This document shows positions 9,181-19,118 of a DNA stretch of 46,373 nt, piece by piece. Where the stretch lies: NCBI GenBank assembly GCA_030682175.1, contig JAUXOM010000093.1:1-46373 (forward strand), written 5' to 3'. The translations under genes and the position numbers were made by a program. The notes under the pieces were generated by a model. The model did no database searches. It saw only the letters and a program-made list of their open reading frames with translations, and was not told where the DNA came from. Source of the DNA: Rhodocyclaceae bacterium (GTDB lineage: Bacteria > Pseudomonadota > Gammaproteobacteria > Burkholderiales > Rhodocyclaceae). The first letter of the stretch is position 1. Each line of letters begins with the position of its first letter.

Positions 9181-10617
9181 TTAAGTAGTTCGGTGTTCGC
9201 CGACCCTGACGAGTTTCAGCGTGTTGGTGCCGCCCGCCTGGCCGATGGGTTCGCCATAGGTCAGCACGATCAGGTCGCCCACTTCGACTGCGCCGGAACG
9301 GATTAATTCCTCTTCCGCCTCGAACAGGAGTTCGTCGCGGTCGTGGCCGACATAGCGCATCATCAACGGATGCACGCCGCGATAGGCGCTGACCTTGTAG
9401 CGCGTGCGCACATCGGGAGTCATCGCATAGATCGGCACGCCGCAATCGATGCGCGAGATCCACAGGGCGGTCGAGCCCGACTGGGTCAGCGTGGCGATGG
9501 CCTTGACCTGCAGGTGGTGCGCCGTGAACAGCGCGGCCATGGCGATCGACTGGTCGATGCGGGTGAACACCCGCGACAGGAAATGGCGGTCGAGCGCGGC
9601 GGCATCGGTCGATTTTTCGGCCTCGTGGCAGATGCGCGCCATGGCCAGGACAGTCTCGACCGGATAATCGCCGGCAGCGGTCTCGGCCGACAGCATCACC
9701 GCATCGGTGCCGTCGAGCACGGCATTGGCGACATCGGATACTTCGGCGCGCGTCGGAATCGGGCTCTTGATCATCGACTCCATCATCTGCGTGGCAGTGA
9801 TGGCAAATTTGTTGTGTTCGCGGGCCAGACGGATGATTTTCTTCTGCAGGGCCGGCACGGCGGCATCGCCGACTTCGACGGCGAGATCGCCGCGCGCCAC
9901 CATCACGCCGTCGCAGGCGTGCAGGATGTCTTCAAGATTGGCAATGGCCTCGACGCGTTCGATCTTGGCGACCACCAGGGCGGTAGACCCGGCCTTGTGC
10001 AGGAGCTTGCGGGCCAGGCGCAGGTCGCTGCCGGACTTCGGGAAGGACACGGCGACATAATCGACCTGCAGATCGGCGGCAGTCTGGATGTCTTCGATGT
10101 CCTTGGCCGTCAGCGCCGGAGCGGAAAGGCCACCGCCCTGCTTGTTGATGCCCTTGTTGTTCGACAGCGTGCCGCCGTGGCGCACGATGCAATGGATCTC
10201 GGTATCGACGATGCGCTCGATGTCCATGACGATGCGGCCATCGTCAAGCAGCAGGGTGTCACCGGCTTCGACATCATCGACCAGTTCGGGATAATCGAGG
10301 CCGACGCGCGAAGTATCGCCCATGGGGCACTGGGCATCGAGAATGAACATCTGGCCGTGCTTCAGCACAACCTTGCCGTCGGCAAACGTGCCGATGCGAA
10401 TCTTCGGGCCTTGCAGGTCGGCCATCATGCCAACGGTACGGCCATGGGTCTGCATGGCCTGCTGCAGCAGGGCAATGCGCCGCTTGTGGTCGTCGATGGT
10501 GCCATGCGAGAAATTCAGCCGCACGACATCGATGCCGGCAAAGACCAGCCGGTCAAGCGTGTCCTGGTCCGATGATGAGGGGCCCAGAGTGGCGACAATT
10601 TTGGTGGAACGTTGCAT
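9181..10617 (-). CDS. pyk: pyruvate kinase
   Basis: A 478-residue cytoplasmic enzyme transferring phosphate from phosphoenolpyruvate to ADP. Visible motifs include the N-terminal KIVATLGPSS, the active-site lysine region VVAKIERVEA, MVARGDLAVEVG, and the signature MMESMIKSPIPTRAEVSD followed by VMLSAETAAG. The C-terminal allosteric domain is complete. It lies 49 bases after pgk and 36 before fba in one operon. Pyruvate kinase is not a Calvin-cycle enzyme. Its presence among fbp, prk and tkt lets one transcript serve both triose regeneration and carbon outflow to pyruvate. Confidence 0.96.
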   Translation of the reverse strand: MQRSTKIVATLGPSSSDQDTLDRLVFAGIDVVRLNFSHGTIDDHKRRIALLQQAMQTHGRTVGMMADLQGPKIRIGTFADGKVVLKHGQMFILDAQCPMGDTSRVGLDYPELVDDVEAGDTLLLDDGRIVMDIERIVDTEIHCIVRHGGTLSNNKGINKQGGGLSAPALTAKDIEDIQTAADLQVDYVAVSFPKSGSDLRLARKLLHKAGSTALVVAKIERVEAIANLEDILHACDGVMVARGDLAVEVGDAAVPALQKKIIRLAREHNKFAITATQMMESMIKSPIPTRAEVSDVANAVLDGTDAVMLSAETAAGDYPVETVLAMARICHEAEKSTDAAALDRHFLSRVFTRIDQSIAMAALFTAHHLQVKAIATLTQSGSTALWISRIDCGVPIYAMTPDVRTRYKVSAYRGVHPLMMRYVGHDRDELLFEAEEELIRSGAVEVGDLIVLTYGEPIGQAGGTNTLKLVRVGEHRTT

Positions 10618-10666
10618 GGGCAGTGAAGCGCGCCGCTTCAGTCGCGGCGCGTTCTAAAGTTGGCTA

Positions 10667-11851
10667 TCAAGCCTGGGCGCGCTTTTCCAGGATATCGACA
10701 GCGGGCAGCACCTTGCCTTCCAGATATTCGAGGAAGGCGCCACCGGCGGTTGAGATATAGGACACCTTGTCGTAGATGTCGTACTTCTGGATGGCGGCAA
10801 TGGTGTCGCCGCCGCCGGCCAGGGTGAAGGCCTTGGTGTTGGCAATCGCCATGGCAATGGCCTTGGTGCCGGCGCCGAACTGGTCGAATTCGAACACGCC
10901 GACCGGGCCATTCCAGACGACCGTACCAGCTTTCATGATGATGTCGACAAGTTCCTGGGCCGACTTCGGGCCGATGTCGAAGATCATGTCGTCGTCGGCG
11001 ACGGCGCCGGCATCTTTCAGCACGGCCGGTTCGGCGGCATCGAACTTCTTGCCGCAGACCACATCGACGGCGATGGGAATGGTGGCATTGCGGGCGGTCA
11101 TTTTCTTCATCAAGGCCTGGGCGGTGGGCACCAGGTCGTCTTCGCACAGCGACTTGCCGACATTCTTGCCGGTCGCCTTAAGGAAGGTGTTGGCGATGCC
11201 GCCGCCGACGACCAGCTGTTCGCATTTCTCGGACAGGGCTTCCAGCACGGTCAGCTTGGTGGAGACCTTGGAGCCGCCGACGATGGCCACCATCGGCCGC
11301 GCCGGGTTGGCCAGCGCCTTGTGCAGCGCTTCCAGTTCTTCGCTCACCAGCATGCCGGCGCAGGCGGTGGGTGCGAACTGGGCAATGCCGTAGGTCGATG
11401 CTTCGGCGCGGTGGGCGGTGCCAAAGGCATCCATGACGAAGACGTCGCACAGCGCGGCGTATTTCTTCGCGGTTGCCTCGACGTTCTTCTTTTCGCCCTT
11501 GTTGACGCGGCAGTTCTCGAGCAGCACGACTTCGCCTGCGGCGACATCGAAGCCGCCATCGACCCAGTCCTTGATCAGGCGCACCGGCTTGCCCAGTTTG
11601 GCGGCCATGACATCGGCAACCGGCTGAAGGGAAACCTCGGCGCTCCACTCGCCTTCGGTCGGACGACCGAGGTGGGAAGTCACCATGACCCTCGCGCCGG
11701 CCTTCAGCGCGTGTTCGATGGTCGGCATCGAGGCGGTGATGCGGGCATCGGAAGTGACCTTGCCGTCCTTCACGGGCACATTAAGGTCGGCGCGGATGAA
11801 AACGCGCTTGCCCTTGAGGTCAAGATCAGTCATGCGAATGAATTTGGGCAT
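10667..11851 (-). CDS. pgk: phosphoglycerate kinase
   Basis: A 394-residue cytoplasmic kinase interconverting 3-phosphoglycerate and 1,3-bisphosphoglycerate with ATP. Visible features are the N-terminal [13 protein letters not shown], the HLGRPTEGE substrate region, [10 protein letters not shown] at the hinge, and the C-terminal nucleotide-binding GGGDTIAAI and [14 protein letters not shown]. Length and domain order are normal. It lies 85 bases after gap and 49 before pyk. In this operon it supplies the first reductive step of the Calvin cycle and the matching glycolytic step. Confidence 0.97.
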   Translation of the reverse strand: MPKFIRMTDLDLKGKRVFIRADLNVPVKDGKVTSDARITASMPTIEHALKAGARVMVTSHLGRPTEGEWSAEVSLQPVADVMAAKLGKPVRLIKDWVDGGFDVAAGEVVLLENCRVNKGEKKNVEATAKKYAALCDVFVMDAFGTAHRAEASTYGIAQFAPTACAGMLVSEELEALHKALANPARPMVAIVGGSKVSTKLTVLEALSEKCEQLVVGGGIANTFLKATGKNVGKSLCEDDLVPTAQALMKKMTARNATIPIAVDVVCGKKFDAAEPAVLKDAGAVADDDMIFDIGPKSAQELVDIIMKAGTVVWNGPVGVFEFDQFGAGTKAIAMAIANTKAFTLAGGGDTIAAIQKYDIYDKVSYISTAGGAFLEYLEGKVLPAVDILEKRAQA

Positions 11852-11936
11852 ATTGAATCTCCGGAAATCTTAAATCAGCCACTGAAGCGTTGCCCGATGC
11901 TCCGGGCAGCGCTTGGATTGCCGATTTATGACCCGC

Positions 11937-12956
<1,020 letters not shown>

Positions 12957-12963
12957 TTAATAA

Positions 12964-14979
12964 TTAGACAAATTGCTTGACGGTTTTCGCGACGTTCTCC
13001 ACCGTGAAACCGAATTCCTTGAACAACACGCCGGCCGGGGCCGACTCGCCAAAGCGGTCGAGGCCGATCACCGTGCCCGTGCCGCCAACGTACTTCCACC
13101 AGCTGTCGGTGACGCCCGCCTCGACGACGATGCGCGGCAGACCCTTGGGCAGCACACCATCCTTGTAAGTCGCGCTCTGCCGGTCAAAGACATTGGTGCT
13201 GGGCATCGACACCACGCTGACCTGGATGTTCTCCTGCGCCAGTGCGGCCTGCGCCTTGAGTGCCAGTTCGACTTCGGAACCCGTGGCGATGATGATCGCC
13301 TTGGCTGTGCCCTTGGCCGCCGATATAACGTAGCCGCCTTTCTTGATGTTGGCAATGGTCGCGGCGTCACGCGGGACAAACGGCAGATTCTGGCGCGACA
13401 GGGCCAGCGAACTCGGGCCGGTGGATTTCTCGACGGCGGAAGTCCAGGCCACCATGGTCTCGACGGTATCGCACGGGCGCCACACATCCATGTTGGGCAG
13501 CAGGCGCAGTGAAGCAATCTGTTCGACCGGCTGGTGCGTCGGTCCATCTTCGCCGAGACCGATGGAATCATGCGTGAACACATAGATCACGCGCTGCTTC
13601 ATCAACGCCGACATGCGCAGGGCGTTGCGGGCATATTCCGAGAACATCAGGAAGGTGCCGCCGAAAGGCAGCAGGCCACCGTGCAACGCCATGCCGTTCA
13701 TGATGTGCGACATGCCGAATTCGCGCACGCCGTAGGAAATGTAGTTGCCGCACTCCTTGCCGGAAACGTGCTTGCAGCCAACCCAGTTGGTCAGGTTGGA
13801 GCCGGTCAGGTCGGCGGAACCGCCAAGGAACTCGGGCAGCGCCGGAGCCAGCGCGTTGATGGCGATCTGCGAGGCCTTGCGGGTGGCGACGGTCTCGGCC
13901 TTCTCGTTGGAGGTGGCGATGGCCTTGGCGGCAAACTCGGCCCAGTTGGCGGGCAGTTCACTGGCCATGCGGCGCTTGAATTCCGCGGCTTCGGCCGGGA
14001 AAGCCTTGGCGTAATGTGCGAATTTCTGGTTCCAGCTGCCTTCCCACTCGGCGCCCTTCTTCTTGGCATCCCAGGTTTCGTAAACTTCCCGGGGAATCTC
14101 GAAGGGACCGAAGTGCCAGCCGATGTGCGGGCGCGCAGCGGCGATCTCGGCATCGCCCAGCGGCGCGCCATGCACGTCGTGGGTGCCGGCCTTGTTCGGG
14201 CTGCCGGCGCCGATCACGGTTTTGCAGCAGATCATCGAGGGTTTGTCGGTGACGGCCTTGGCGGCCTCGATGGCGGCGTGCAAAGCCTCCGGGTCATGGC
14301 CATTGACATTGGGCACAACGTGCCAGCCATAGGCCTCGAAACGCTTGGGGGTATCGTCGGTGAACCAGCCCTCGACGTGACCGTCGATGGAGATACCGTT
14401 GTCGTCCCAGAAGGCGGTCAGCTTGCCGAGGCCCCAGGTGCCGGCGAGTGCGCAGGCTTCGTGCGAGATGCCCTCCATCAGACAGCCGTCGCCGAGGAAC
14501 ACCCAGGTGCGGTGATCGACGATTTCATGGCCCGGCTTGTTGAACTCGTTGGCCAGCAGCTTTTCCGCCATCGCCATGCCCACGGCATTGGTGATACCCT
14601 GGCCGAGCGGTCCGGTGGTGGTTTCGACGCCCGGTGTGTAGCCATACTCGGGGTGACCCGGGGTCTTGCTGTGCAACTGGCGGAAATTCTTGAGGTCGTC
14701 GATCGACAGATCGTAGCCGGTCAGGTGCAGCAGCGCGTAGATCAGCATCGAGCCGTGGCCATTCGACAGGACGAAGCGGTCGCGGTTGGCCCACTTCGGA
14801 TTTGTCGGGTTGTGGCGCAGGTGGTGATTCCACAGCACCTCGGCAATCTCGGCCATGCCCATGGGCGCGCCAGGGTGGCCGGAATTGGCCTTCTGTACGG
14901 CATCCATGGCCAGGGCGCGGATCGCGCTGGTCAGATTATTGAACACAGGTGGCTCGAAATCGCTAAAGGTGGCAGACAT
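12964..14979 (-). CDS. tkt: transketolase
   Basis: A 671-residue thiamine-diphosphate enzyme that moves two-carbon units between sugar phosphates, needed for ribulose-5-phosphate regeneration and the pentose phosphate pathway. Key stretches are [27 protein letters not shown], the ThDP/metal motif [12 protein letters not shown] with its downstream DDNGISIDG, and [18 protein letters not shown] in the pyrimidine domain. The length is normal. It sits 90 bases after prk and 25 before gap. Long open frames on the opposite strand across this gene are codon-bias shadows. Confidence 0.97.
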   Translation of the reverse strand: MSATFSDFEPPVFNNLTSAIRALAMDAVQKANSGHPGAPMGMAEIAEVLWNHHLRHNPTNPKWANRDRFVLSNGHGSMLIYALLHLTGYDLSIDDLKNFRQLHSKTPGHPEYGYTPGVETTTGPLGQGITNAVGMAMAEKLLANEFNKPGHEIVDHRTWVFLGDGCLMEGISHEACALAGTWGLGKLTAFWDDNGISIDGHVEGWFTDDTPKRFEAYGWHVVPNVNGHDPEALHAAIEAAKAVTDKPSMICCKTVIGAGSPNKAGTHDVHGAPLGDAEIAAARPHIGWHFGPFEIPREVYETWDAKKKGAEWEGSWNQKFAHYAKAFPAEAAEFKRRMASELPANWAEFAAKAIATSNEKAETVATRKASQIAINALAPALPEFLGGSADLTGSNLTNWVGCKHVSGKECGNYISYGVREFGMSHIMNGMALHGGLLPFGGTFLMFSEYARNALRMSALMKQRVIYVFTHDSIGLGEDGPTHQPVEQIASLRLLPNMDVWRPCDTVETMVAWTSAVEKSTGPSSLALSRQNLPFVPRDAATIANIKKGGYVISAAKGTAKAIIIATGSEVELALKAQAALAQENIQVSVVSMPSTNVFDRQSATYKDGVLPKGLPRIVVEAGVTDSWWKYVGGTGTVIGLDRFGESAPAGVLFKEFGFTVENVAKTVKQFV

Positions 14980-15069
14980 AATATTTTCTCCCCGGGAATC
15001 CGCAATTATCCGCGAAAACCCGGTTTCAGGGGTTACAGGTATCGGGAGAGCGACTACTGAAAGCGTGCG

Positions 15070-15948
15070 TCAAAGCGCCGTGGCGCGCCTTTTGTTCTCC
15101 ATCAGACGCAAAATCATCGGTGTGAAGATCAGTTGCATCGCCAGTTCCATCTTGCCGCCCGGCACCACAATGACGTTGGGGCGTGACATGAAGGAGTCGT
15201 GGATCATCGACAGCAGGTAGGGGAAGTCGATGCCCTTCGGGTTGGCGAAGCGGATCACGACAAAACTTTCGTCCGCGGTCGGAATGTCCTGGGCGATGAA
15301 GGGGTTCGAGGTATCCACGGTCGGCACGCGCTGGAAGTTCACATGGGTGCGCGAAAACTGCGGAATGATGTAATTCACATAATCCGGCATGCGCCGCATG
15401 ATGGTGTCCACCACCGCCTCGGTCGAATAGCCGCGCGCGGATTTGTCGCGAACCAGCTTCTGGACCCATTCGAGGTTGATGATCGGCACCACGCCCACCA
15501 GCAGGTCGGCGTGCTGGGCGATATTCACCTGGTCGGTAACGACCGCGCCGTGCAGCCCTTCATAGAACAACAGATCGGCGGGCGGCAGGTCCTGCCACGG
15601 GGTGAAGGTACCCGGCTCCTGTTTGTATGGCGCGGCTTCGTCGGCGTTGTGCAGGTAGTAACGGCGCTTGCCGGTACCCGTTGCACCATAGGTCTTGAAC
15701 AAGTTTTCCAGTTCATCGAGAACGTTGGTCTCGGGGCTGAAGTGGCTGAAGTGGTTGTTGCCCAGCTTGGCCTGGGCGGCAGCCTGCTCCTTCATTGCCT
15801 TGCGGTCATAGCGATGATAGGAATCGCCTTCGACAATCGCGGCGTTGAGTTTTTCGCGCCGAAAGACATGCTGAAAAGATTTGGTGACCGAGGAAGTGCC
15901 CGCCCCCGATGAGCCGGTGATGGCGATAACTGGATACTTGACCGACAT
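15070..15948 (-). CDS. prk: phosphoribulokinase
   Basis: A 292-residue kinase that phosphorylates ribulose 5-phosphate to ribulose 1,5-bisphosphate, a step specific to the Calvin cycle. The P-loop GSSGAGTSS lies at about residues 12-20 and is followed by KSFQHVFRREK. Other family stretches are EGDSYHRYDR, HFSPETNVLDELENLF and LLFYEGLHGAV. Length and pattern match the octameric proteobacterial class I type. It lies 27 bases after fbp and 90 before tkt. Its presence is the best evidence that the host can run the Calvin cycle, though no RuBisCO gene is in the window. Confidence 0.96.
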   Translation of the reverse strand: MSVKYPVIAITGSSGAGTSSVTKSFQHVFRREKLNAAIVEGDSYHRYDRKAMKEQAAAQAKLGNNHFSHFSPETNVLDELENLFKTYGATGTGKRRYYLHNADEAAPYKQEPGTFTPWQDLPPADLLFYEGLHGAVVTDQVNIAQHADLLVGVVPIINLEWVQKLVRDKSARGYSTEAVVDTIMRRMPDYVNYIIPQFSRTHVNFQRVPTVDTSNPFIAQDIPTADESFVVIRFANPKGIDFPYLLSMIHDSFMSRPNVIVVPGGKMELAMQLIFTPMILRLMENKRRATAL

Positions 15949-15975
15949 GAGCGTCTCCGGAAAAAGTAGGAATGA

Positions 15976-17022
15976 TTAACGAAACAGGGAGCGCGAGGAG
16001 AACAACGGCATATCGTAACCTTCCAGGTCCTTGCCCTCGACGTATTCGTGGTGGTAGTGATGCAGACGCTCCACTTCGTCCTTCGAACCGAAGATGAAGG
16101 GAGCGCGCTGATGCAGCTCGCTCGGCTTGATGTCGAGAATGCGGTTGCGGCCGGTAATCGCGGCGCCGCCGGCCTGCTCGATGATGAAGGCAATCGGATT
16201 GGCTTCGTAAAGCAGACCAAGTCGACCGCCCTGCTCGCGGGTCCGTTCATCGTGCGGATAGAGAAACACACCGCCACGCGTGAGGATGCGGTAGGCTTCG
16301 GCGACCAGCGAAGCAACCCAGCGCATGCCGAAATCCTTGCCCCGGGGGCCTTCCTTGCCGGCCATGCACTCCTGCACGTAACGGCGCACCGGCGGTTCCC
16401 AGAAGCGCTCGTTGGAGGCGTTGATGGCGAAGGTGGACGCCTCGACGGGAATGGTAATCTTGGGGTGGGTCAGAATGAATTCGCCGACTTCGCGGTCGAG
16501 CGTGAAGCCGTTGACGCCCAGACCGGTGGTCAGGAGCAGGCGGGTCGAGGCGCCATACTGGATGAGGCCCGCGCACAGCATCTGCGTGCCGGGCTGCAGG
16601 AAATCCGCCTCTTTGGGTTTGCGCGCGGGGTCGGGTGCCCGAAAAATCGAAAAGATCGTGCCGCTCTGGAAGTTGATGTCCAGATTTCCCGAGCCATTCA
16701 GGGGGTCGAAGCACAGCAGATACTTGCCGCGCGGCTGTCCGGCGGGAATGTGGCTGATGCCCTGCATATCCTCGGAAGCCATCGCGGCGAGGTGGCCGGT
16801 GGCGATACCCGCCTGCAACATGACCTCGCCGGCCAGGGCTTCGAGTTTCGCGTTGAGATCCTTGCCGGTGGCCAGCAGCGCACCTTTGCCAATGGCACTG
16901 GCGATGCTCTTGCTGGCGATGGCGATGTCGTTGAGCAGGCCGGTGAAATCGCCGGTGGCTCCCTCGATCTGCCGTTGCTCCTCATTAATGAACTGCGTCA
17001 GCGTGATACGCCCGACTTCCAT
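15976..17022 (-). CDS. fbp: fructose-1,6-bisphosphatase class I
   Basis: A 348-residue cytoplasmic phosphatase that hydrolyses fructose 1,6-bisphosphate for gluconeogenesis and the Calvin cycle. The metal-binding region is CFDPLNGSGNLDINFQSGTIF, and KGPRGKDFGMRWVASLVAE with GGVFLYPHD mark the C-terminal half. It is the first gene of the seven-gene operon. The ATG has an excellent ribosome-binding site (GAGGAGGGG, ending four bases before the ATG). The leader upstream holds a hairpin (17048-17064), and a CbbR-type operator is possible, but no cbbR gene is adjacent. Confidence 0.96.
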   Translation of the reverse strand: MEVGRITLTQFINEEQRQIEGATGDFTGLLNDIAIASKSIASAIGKGALLATGKDLNAKLEALAGEVMLQAGIATGHLAAMASEDMQGISHIPAGQPRGKYLLCFDPLNGSGNLDINFQSGTIFSIFRAPDPARKPKEADFLQPGTQMLCAGLIQYGASTRLLLTTGLGVNGFTLDREVGEFILTHPKITIPVEASTFAINASNERFWEPPVRRYVQECMAGKEGPRGKDFGMRWVASLVAEAYRILTRGGVFLYPHDERTREQGGRLGLLYEANPIAFIIEQAGGAAITGRNRILDIKPSELHQRAPFIFGSKDEVERLHHYHHEYVEGKDLEGYDMPLFSSRSLFR

Positions 17023-17085
17023 GTGCCCCTCCTCATTTTGTCAGCAACCAGCCGTAGCGGCTGGACGCAATATTTTTTCTCTTAT

Positions 17086-17100
17086 TTACACGTACCGCAA
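17086..17100 (-). promoter_or_regulatory. possible LysR-type (CbbR) operator upstream of fbp
   Basis: On the minus strand TTGCGGTACGTGTAA fits the loose LysR-family pattern TTnC-N7-GnAA. It lies 64-78 bases before the fbp ATG. Calvin operons are normally activated by the LysR-type CbbR, but no regulator gene adjoins and one loose match is weak evidence. Confidence 0.3.
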
Positions 17101-17112
17101 TCCTGGAAAAAT

Positions 17113-17136
17113 CCCTGTCCCCGATCGGGGACAGGG
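17113..17136. other. perfect 24-bp palindrome upstream of fbp
   Basis: CCCTGTCCCCGA is followed at once by its exact reverse complement. It could be an operator for a dimeric regulator or a cruciform. It lies about 90 bases upstream of the fbp start codon, in the expected promoter region. Confidence 0.6.
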
Positions 17137-17303
17137 CCAAACTGGCAAATGCCAGAGGGAGTGGAAAGCAATATCTACAAACCTGCAGCCCAAGGCTACC
17201 GTGTAAGTGAGCAAACTCTAATGTGGCAGACCTATAAGTACCAGTCATTTTTTCTTATAGCTAGAATAAGTATTTCGTTATTGCTCTGCGGCATAAAAGC
17301 GGA

Positions 17304-17326
17304 AAGCCCCTGTGCTACAGGGGTTT
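17304..17326. terminator. terminator-like hairpin, bidirectional
   Basis: AAGCCCCTGT and ACAGGGGTTT pair around a three-base GCT loop, with A residues before and T residues after, as in a short intrinsic terminator. No gene ends nearby on either strand, which suggests that it terminates a lost gene or a leader transcript. Confidence 0.5.
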
Positions 17327-17580
17327 AGACGCCACCTCGCCAACGCCGGTTATGCGGAACAAAGCAACATTCGACATTTAAGAGATTCTCCACACTTCCA
17401 AAATCAGACCCAATACAATGAATTGTGCTGGTGTAGTGATCGATTTATCGATTCAAGGGATTCATCAAGACTTGAAATTTTCCCGAAAACGCAGCAAAGG
17501 AAAACTCGGCGGATCGCATTAGAAGCTAGCACATTGCGTCAATGAATGCTCTTCAACCCTTTTCAACAAGGACAAATTCC

Positions 17581-18003
17581 ATGAAGCGTACCTCACTCAT
17601 CATTTCTGCTTTGCTCGCCTTTTCAATGTCCGGCATCGCTACGGCACAGACCGAGGCGTTTGTCAGTGTCACCAGTGCCGACAACCAATCGCAGGGCATG
17701 GCGATGGTTCTGGCGACGCAAATGGCTGAACAAAAAGCCGCCGTGCGCATTCTGCTTTGCGGCCCGGCCGGGCAGTTGGCGCTCAAGGCTTACGAGCCGG
17801 CAGCCCTCAAGCCACGTAATGTGACACCCAAGCAGATGATGCAGAATCTGGTCAAGAATGGTGCAACGGTCGAGGTCTGCGCACTGTTTCTGCCCAATTT
17901 CGATCGCACGCCGGCCGATCTGATCGAAGGTGTGGCGGTTGCCAAGCCTGCTGACGTTGCTTCATACATGCTGAAACCGGGCGTACGGACGTTCGGATTT
18001 TAA
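17581..18003 (+). CDS. exported DsrE-like small protein
   Basis: A 140-residue protein with a signal peptide (MKRTSLIISALLAFSMSGIATA, cut before Q) and a DsrE/DsrF-like domain. The pattern of SADNQSQGMAMVLATQMAEQ, ILLCGPAGQLALK and VEVCALFLPN is typical of the fold, with a cysteine in each of the two conserved strands (LLCGP and VCALF). Relatives in the cytoplasm handle sulfur or persulfides. The role of periplasmic members is not known to me. ATG 17581 follows AAGGACAAATTCC, a good ribosome-binding site; an in-frame ATG 39 bases upstream would spoil the signal peptide. It is monocistronic, divergent from the Calvin operon. Confidence 0.8.
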   Translation: MKRTSLIISALLAFSMSGIATAQTEAFVSVTSADNQSQGMAMVLATQMAEQKAAVRILLCGPAGQLALKAYEPAALKPRNVTPKQMMQNLVKNGATVEVCALFLPNFDRTPADLIEGVAVAKPADVASYMLKPGVRTFGF

Positions 18004-18017
18004 TCGGCCCCGAATAG

Positions 18018-18055
18018 ACCACCCCTCCCATCCTCCCCTCACGGGGAGGTGATTG
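18018..18055 (-). repeat. CCTCCCC-GGGGAGG hairpin repeat, copy 1
   Basis: On the minus strand TCACCTCCCC, a short loop, GGGGAGG and then GGGAGGGGTGG are seen. Near-identical layouts lie at 38901-38938 and 24458-24490. Here it follows the DsrE-like gene and may serve as a terminator. It is paired with the 31-bp hairpin at 18130-18160, in the same order and orientation as at 38725-38938. Confidence 0.6.
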
Positions 18056-18129
18056 CGGCTCGCTTCGCTCGTCTGTTTTGGGGATCATTGTTCGGGTTAT
18101 GGTGCGGATTGCGCTTGACGGCGCGTGAC

Positions 18130-18160
18130 GCCTTGCCTTGAGGCGGCCCGGCGGCAAGGC
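18130..18160 (-). repeat. constant-loop hairpin repeat, copy A
   Basis: On the minus strand the stem GCCTTGCC/GGCAAGGC encloses the 15-base loop GCCGGGCCGCCTCAA, one base different from the loop in copies B, C and D. The whole 31-bp unit differs at one position from copy B (38725-38755). It lies between the convergent DsrE-like gene and lolA. Confidence 0.8.
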
Positions 18161-18203
18161 TTCTTGTTTTCTCCCCTCCCTTCACCTCGCGGGAAGGTGG
18201 CGG

Positions 18204-18809
18204 TTACTCGCCGACCACATCCGCCCCTTTGGGCGTCACGAAGCGGAAAGTGTCCTTGCTCAGGCGCGGATTCGGCTCAAACTCTGGAAACAGCAGCGTG
18301 GTGATCTGGCCGAAGTTGTCGCGCACCTCCATCAGCCGCGGCAGGTTATCGCGCAGCCCGATGCGCACCCGGGCAAACGTGCCGTCGCTGGCTTTCGGAG
18401 TGGCATCGACAATTTCAAGACCATCGGCAGCGCCGGCTTCCGTCAGGACGAAATGCTTGTCGAGCGATTCGCCGGTGAGCAGCGCGGCGGGGCTGGCACC
18501 AAGGGCCTTATCCATCTTGCTGATCGTGACCTGATTCAGGTCGGCATCGTAACTCCAGAGCTTTTCGCCATCGGCGACCAGCAACAGCGCATAGGGCTTT
18601 TCGTAGGTCCAGCGCAGCTTGCCCGGTCGGGCAAAGGCAAACTGCCCCGTCGAGTTTTGCGGCTTGCGGCCCGATTTGGTGGCGACGCTTTGGGCGAACG
18701 TGCCCTGCGCCGACTGGGTGTTGGCCCAGAAAGCCTTGAGCTGGTCGATGCCGGCTGCGGAGGCGAGGCCAGGAAACGACAGGGCGAAGAGAATGAGTAG
18801 TGTGCGCAT
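18204..18809 (-). CDS. lolA: outer-membrane lipoprotein carrier LolA
   Basis: A 201-residue periplasmic chaperone that takes lipoproteins from the LolCDE complex to LolB at the outer membrane. It has a signal peptide (MRTLLILFALSFPGLASA) and the family pattern: DQLKAFWANTQSAQGTFAQ, GQFAFARPGKLRWTYEKPY, LLVADGEKLWSYDADLNQVT and a C-terminal LSKDTFRFVTPKGADVV. The frame runs on upstream to 19067, but that part is intergenic repeat, so ATG 18809 is chosen, with AGGTGA upstream. It follows ftsK on the same strand after about 310 bases, the usual betaproteobacterial order. Confidence 0.94.
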   Translation of the reverse strand: MRTLLILFALSFPGLASAAGIDQLKAFWANTQSAQGTFAQSVATKSGRKPQNSTGQFAFARPGKLRWTYEKPYALLLVADGEKLWSYDADLNQVTISKMDKALGASPAALLTGESLDKHFVLTEAGAADGLEIVDATPKASDGTFARVRIGLRDNLPRLMEVRDNFGQITTLLFPEFEPNPRLSKDTFRFVTPKGADVVGE

Positions 18810-19118
18810 AGGCGCATTATCACCTATTCGCAGAGGGTTCCTTGATGCCGGCTCAAACTGCCCCGTGCGAGGCCTTTCATCCTGGAAAAAGCAGCTCACC
18901 ACGGAGGACACGGTGATCACGGAGAAAAAACCAGGCATTACGAAACAAGAGCATGTCGCCCGTTGGCTGCGCCTGAGTTTTGTGTGCTTGCGCCGTTGCT
19001 CCGTGCCCGCTGTGCTCTCTGTGCTGCGAGCCGAGGTTTTCACCCGCTGCGGGGCACTCTGTCCCACCAGTCCCGAAAAAGGGATTCCCTTCGGTCACGC
19101 CGACTTTTGCGCCGACGC
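18810..19118. other. ftsK-lolA intergenic region with degenerate repeats
   Basis: No gene is seen. It holds an imperfect inverted pair, CACCACGGAGGACACGG (from 18897) and CTCCGTGCCCGCTGTGCTCT (from 18999), resembling a widespread bacterial intergenic repeat. It also holds a CCCGCTGCGGGGCACT box (19042-19057) shared with the region after fmdA, and a diverged copy of the 20-bp stop-codon-associated motif (19094-19107). Confidence 0.6.
19094..19107 (-). repeat. diverged copy of the AAAGTCGGCG motif after ftsK
   Basis: The minus strand reads AAAGTCGGCGTGAC, 11 bases beyond the ftsK stop codon. GGGAC and the CCCGCAGCGGG box follow in the same order as after fmdA, so this seems a degenerate copy of one longer element. 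Confidence 0.5.

Larger units (their letters stand above)
17023..17580. other. long AT-richer intergenic region between fbp and the DsrE-like gene
   Basis: About 560 bases without a recognisable gene, containing divergent promoters for the Calvin operon (minus) and the DsrE-like gene (plus). It includes a leader hairpin (17048-17064, CCAGCCGTAGCGGCTGG), a perfect 24-bp palindrome (17113-17136) and a terminator-like hairpin (17304-17326). The part from about 17150 to 17540 is clearly richer in A and T than its surroundings and may be acquired DNA or a gene remnant; I recognise no protein in it. Confidence 0.6.
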
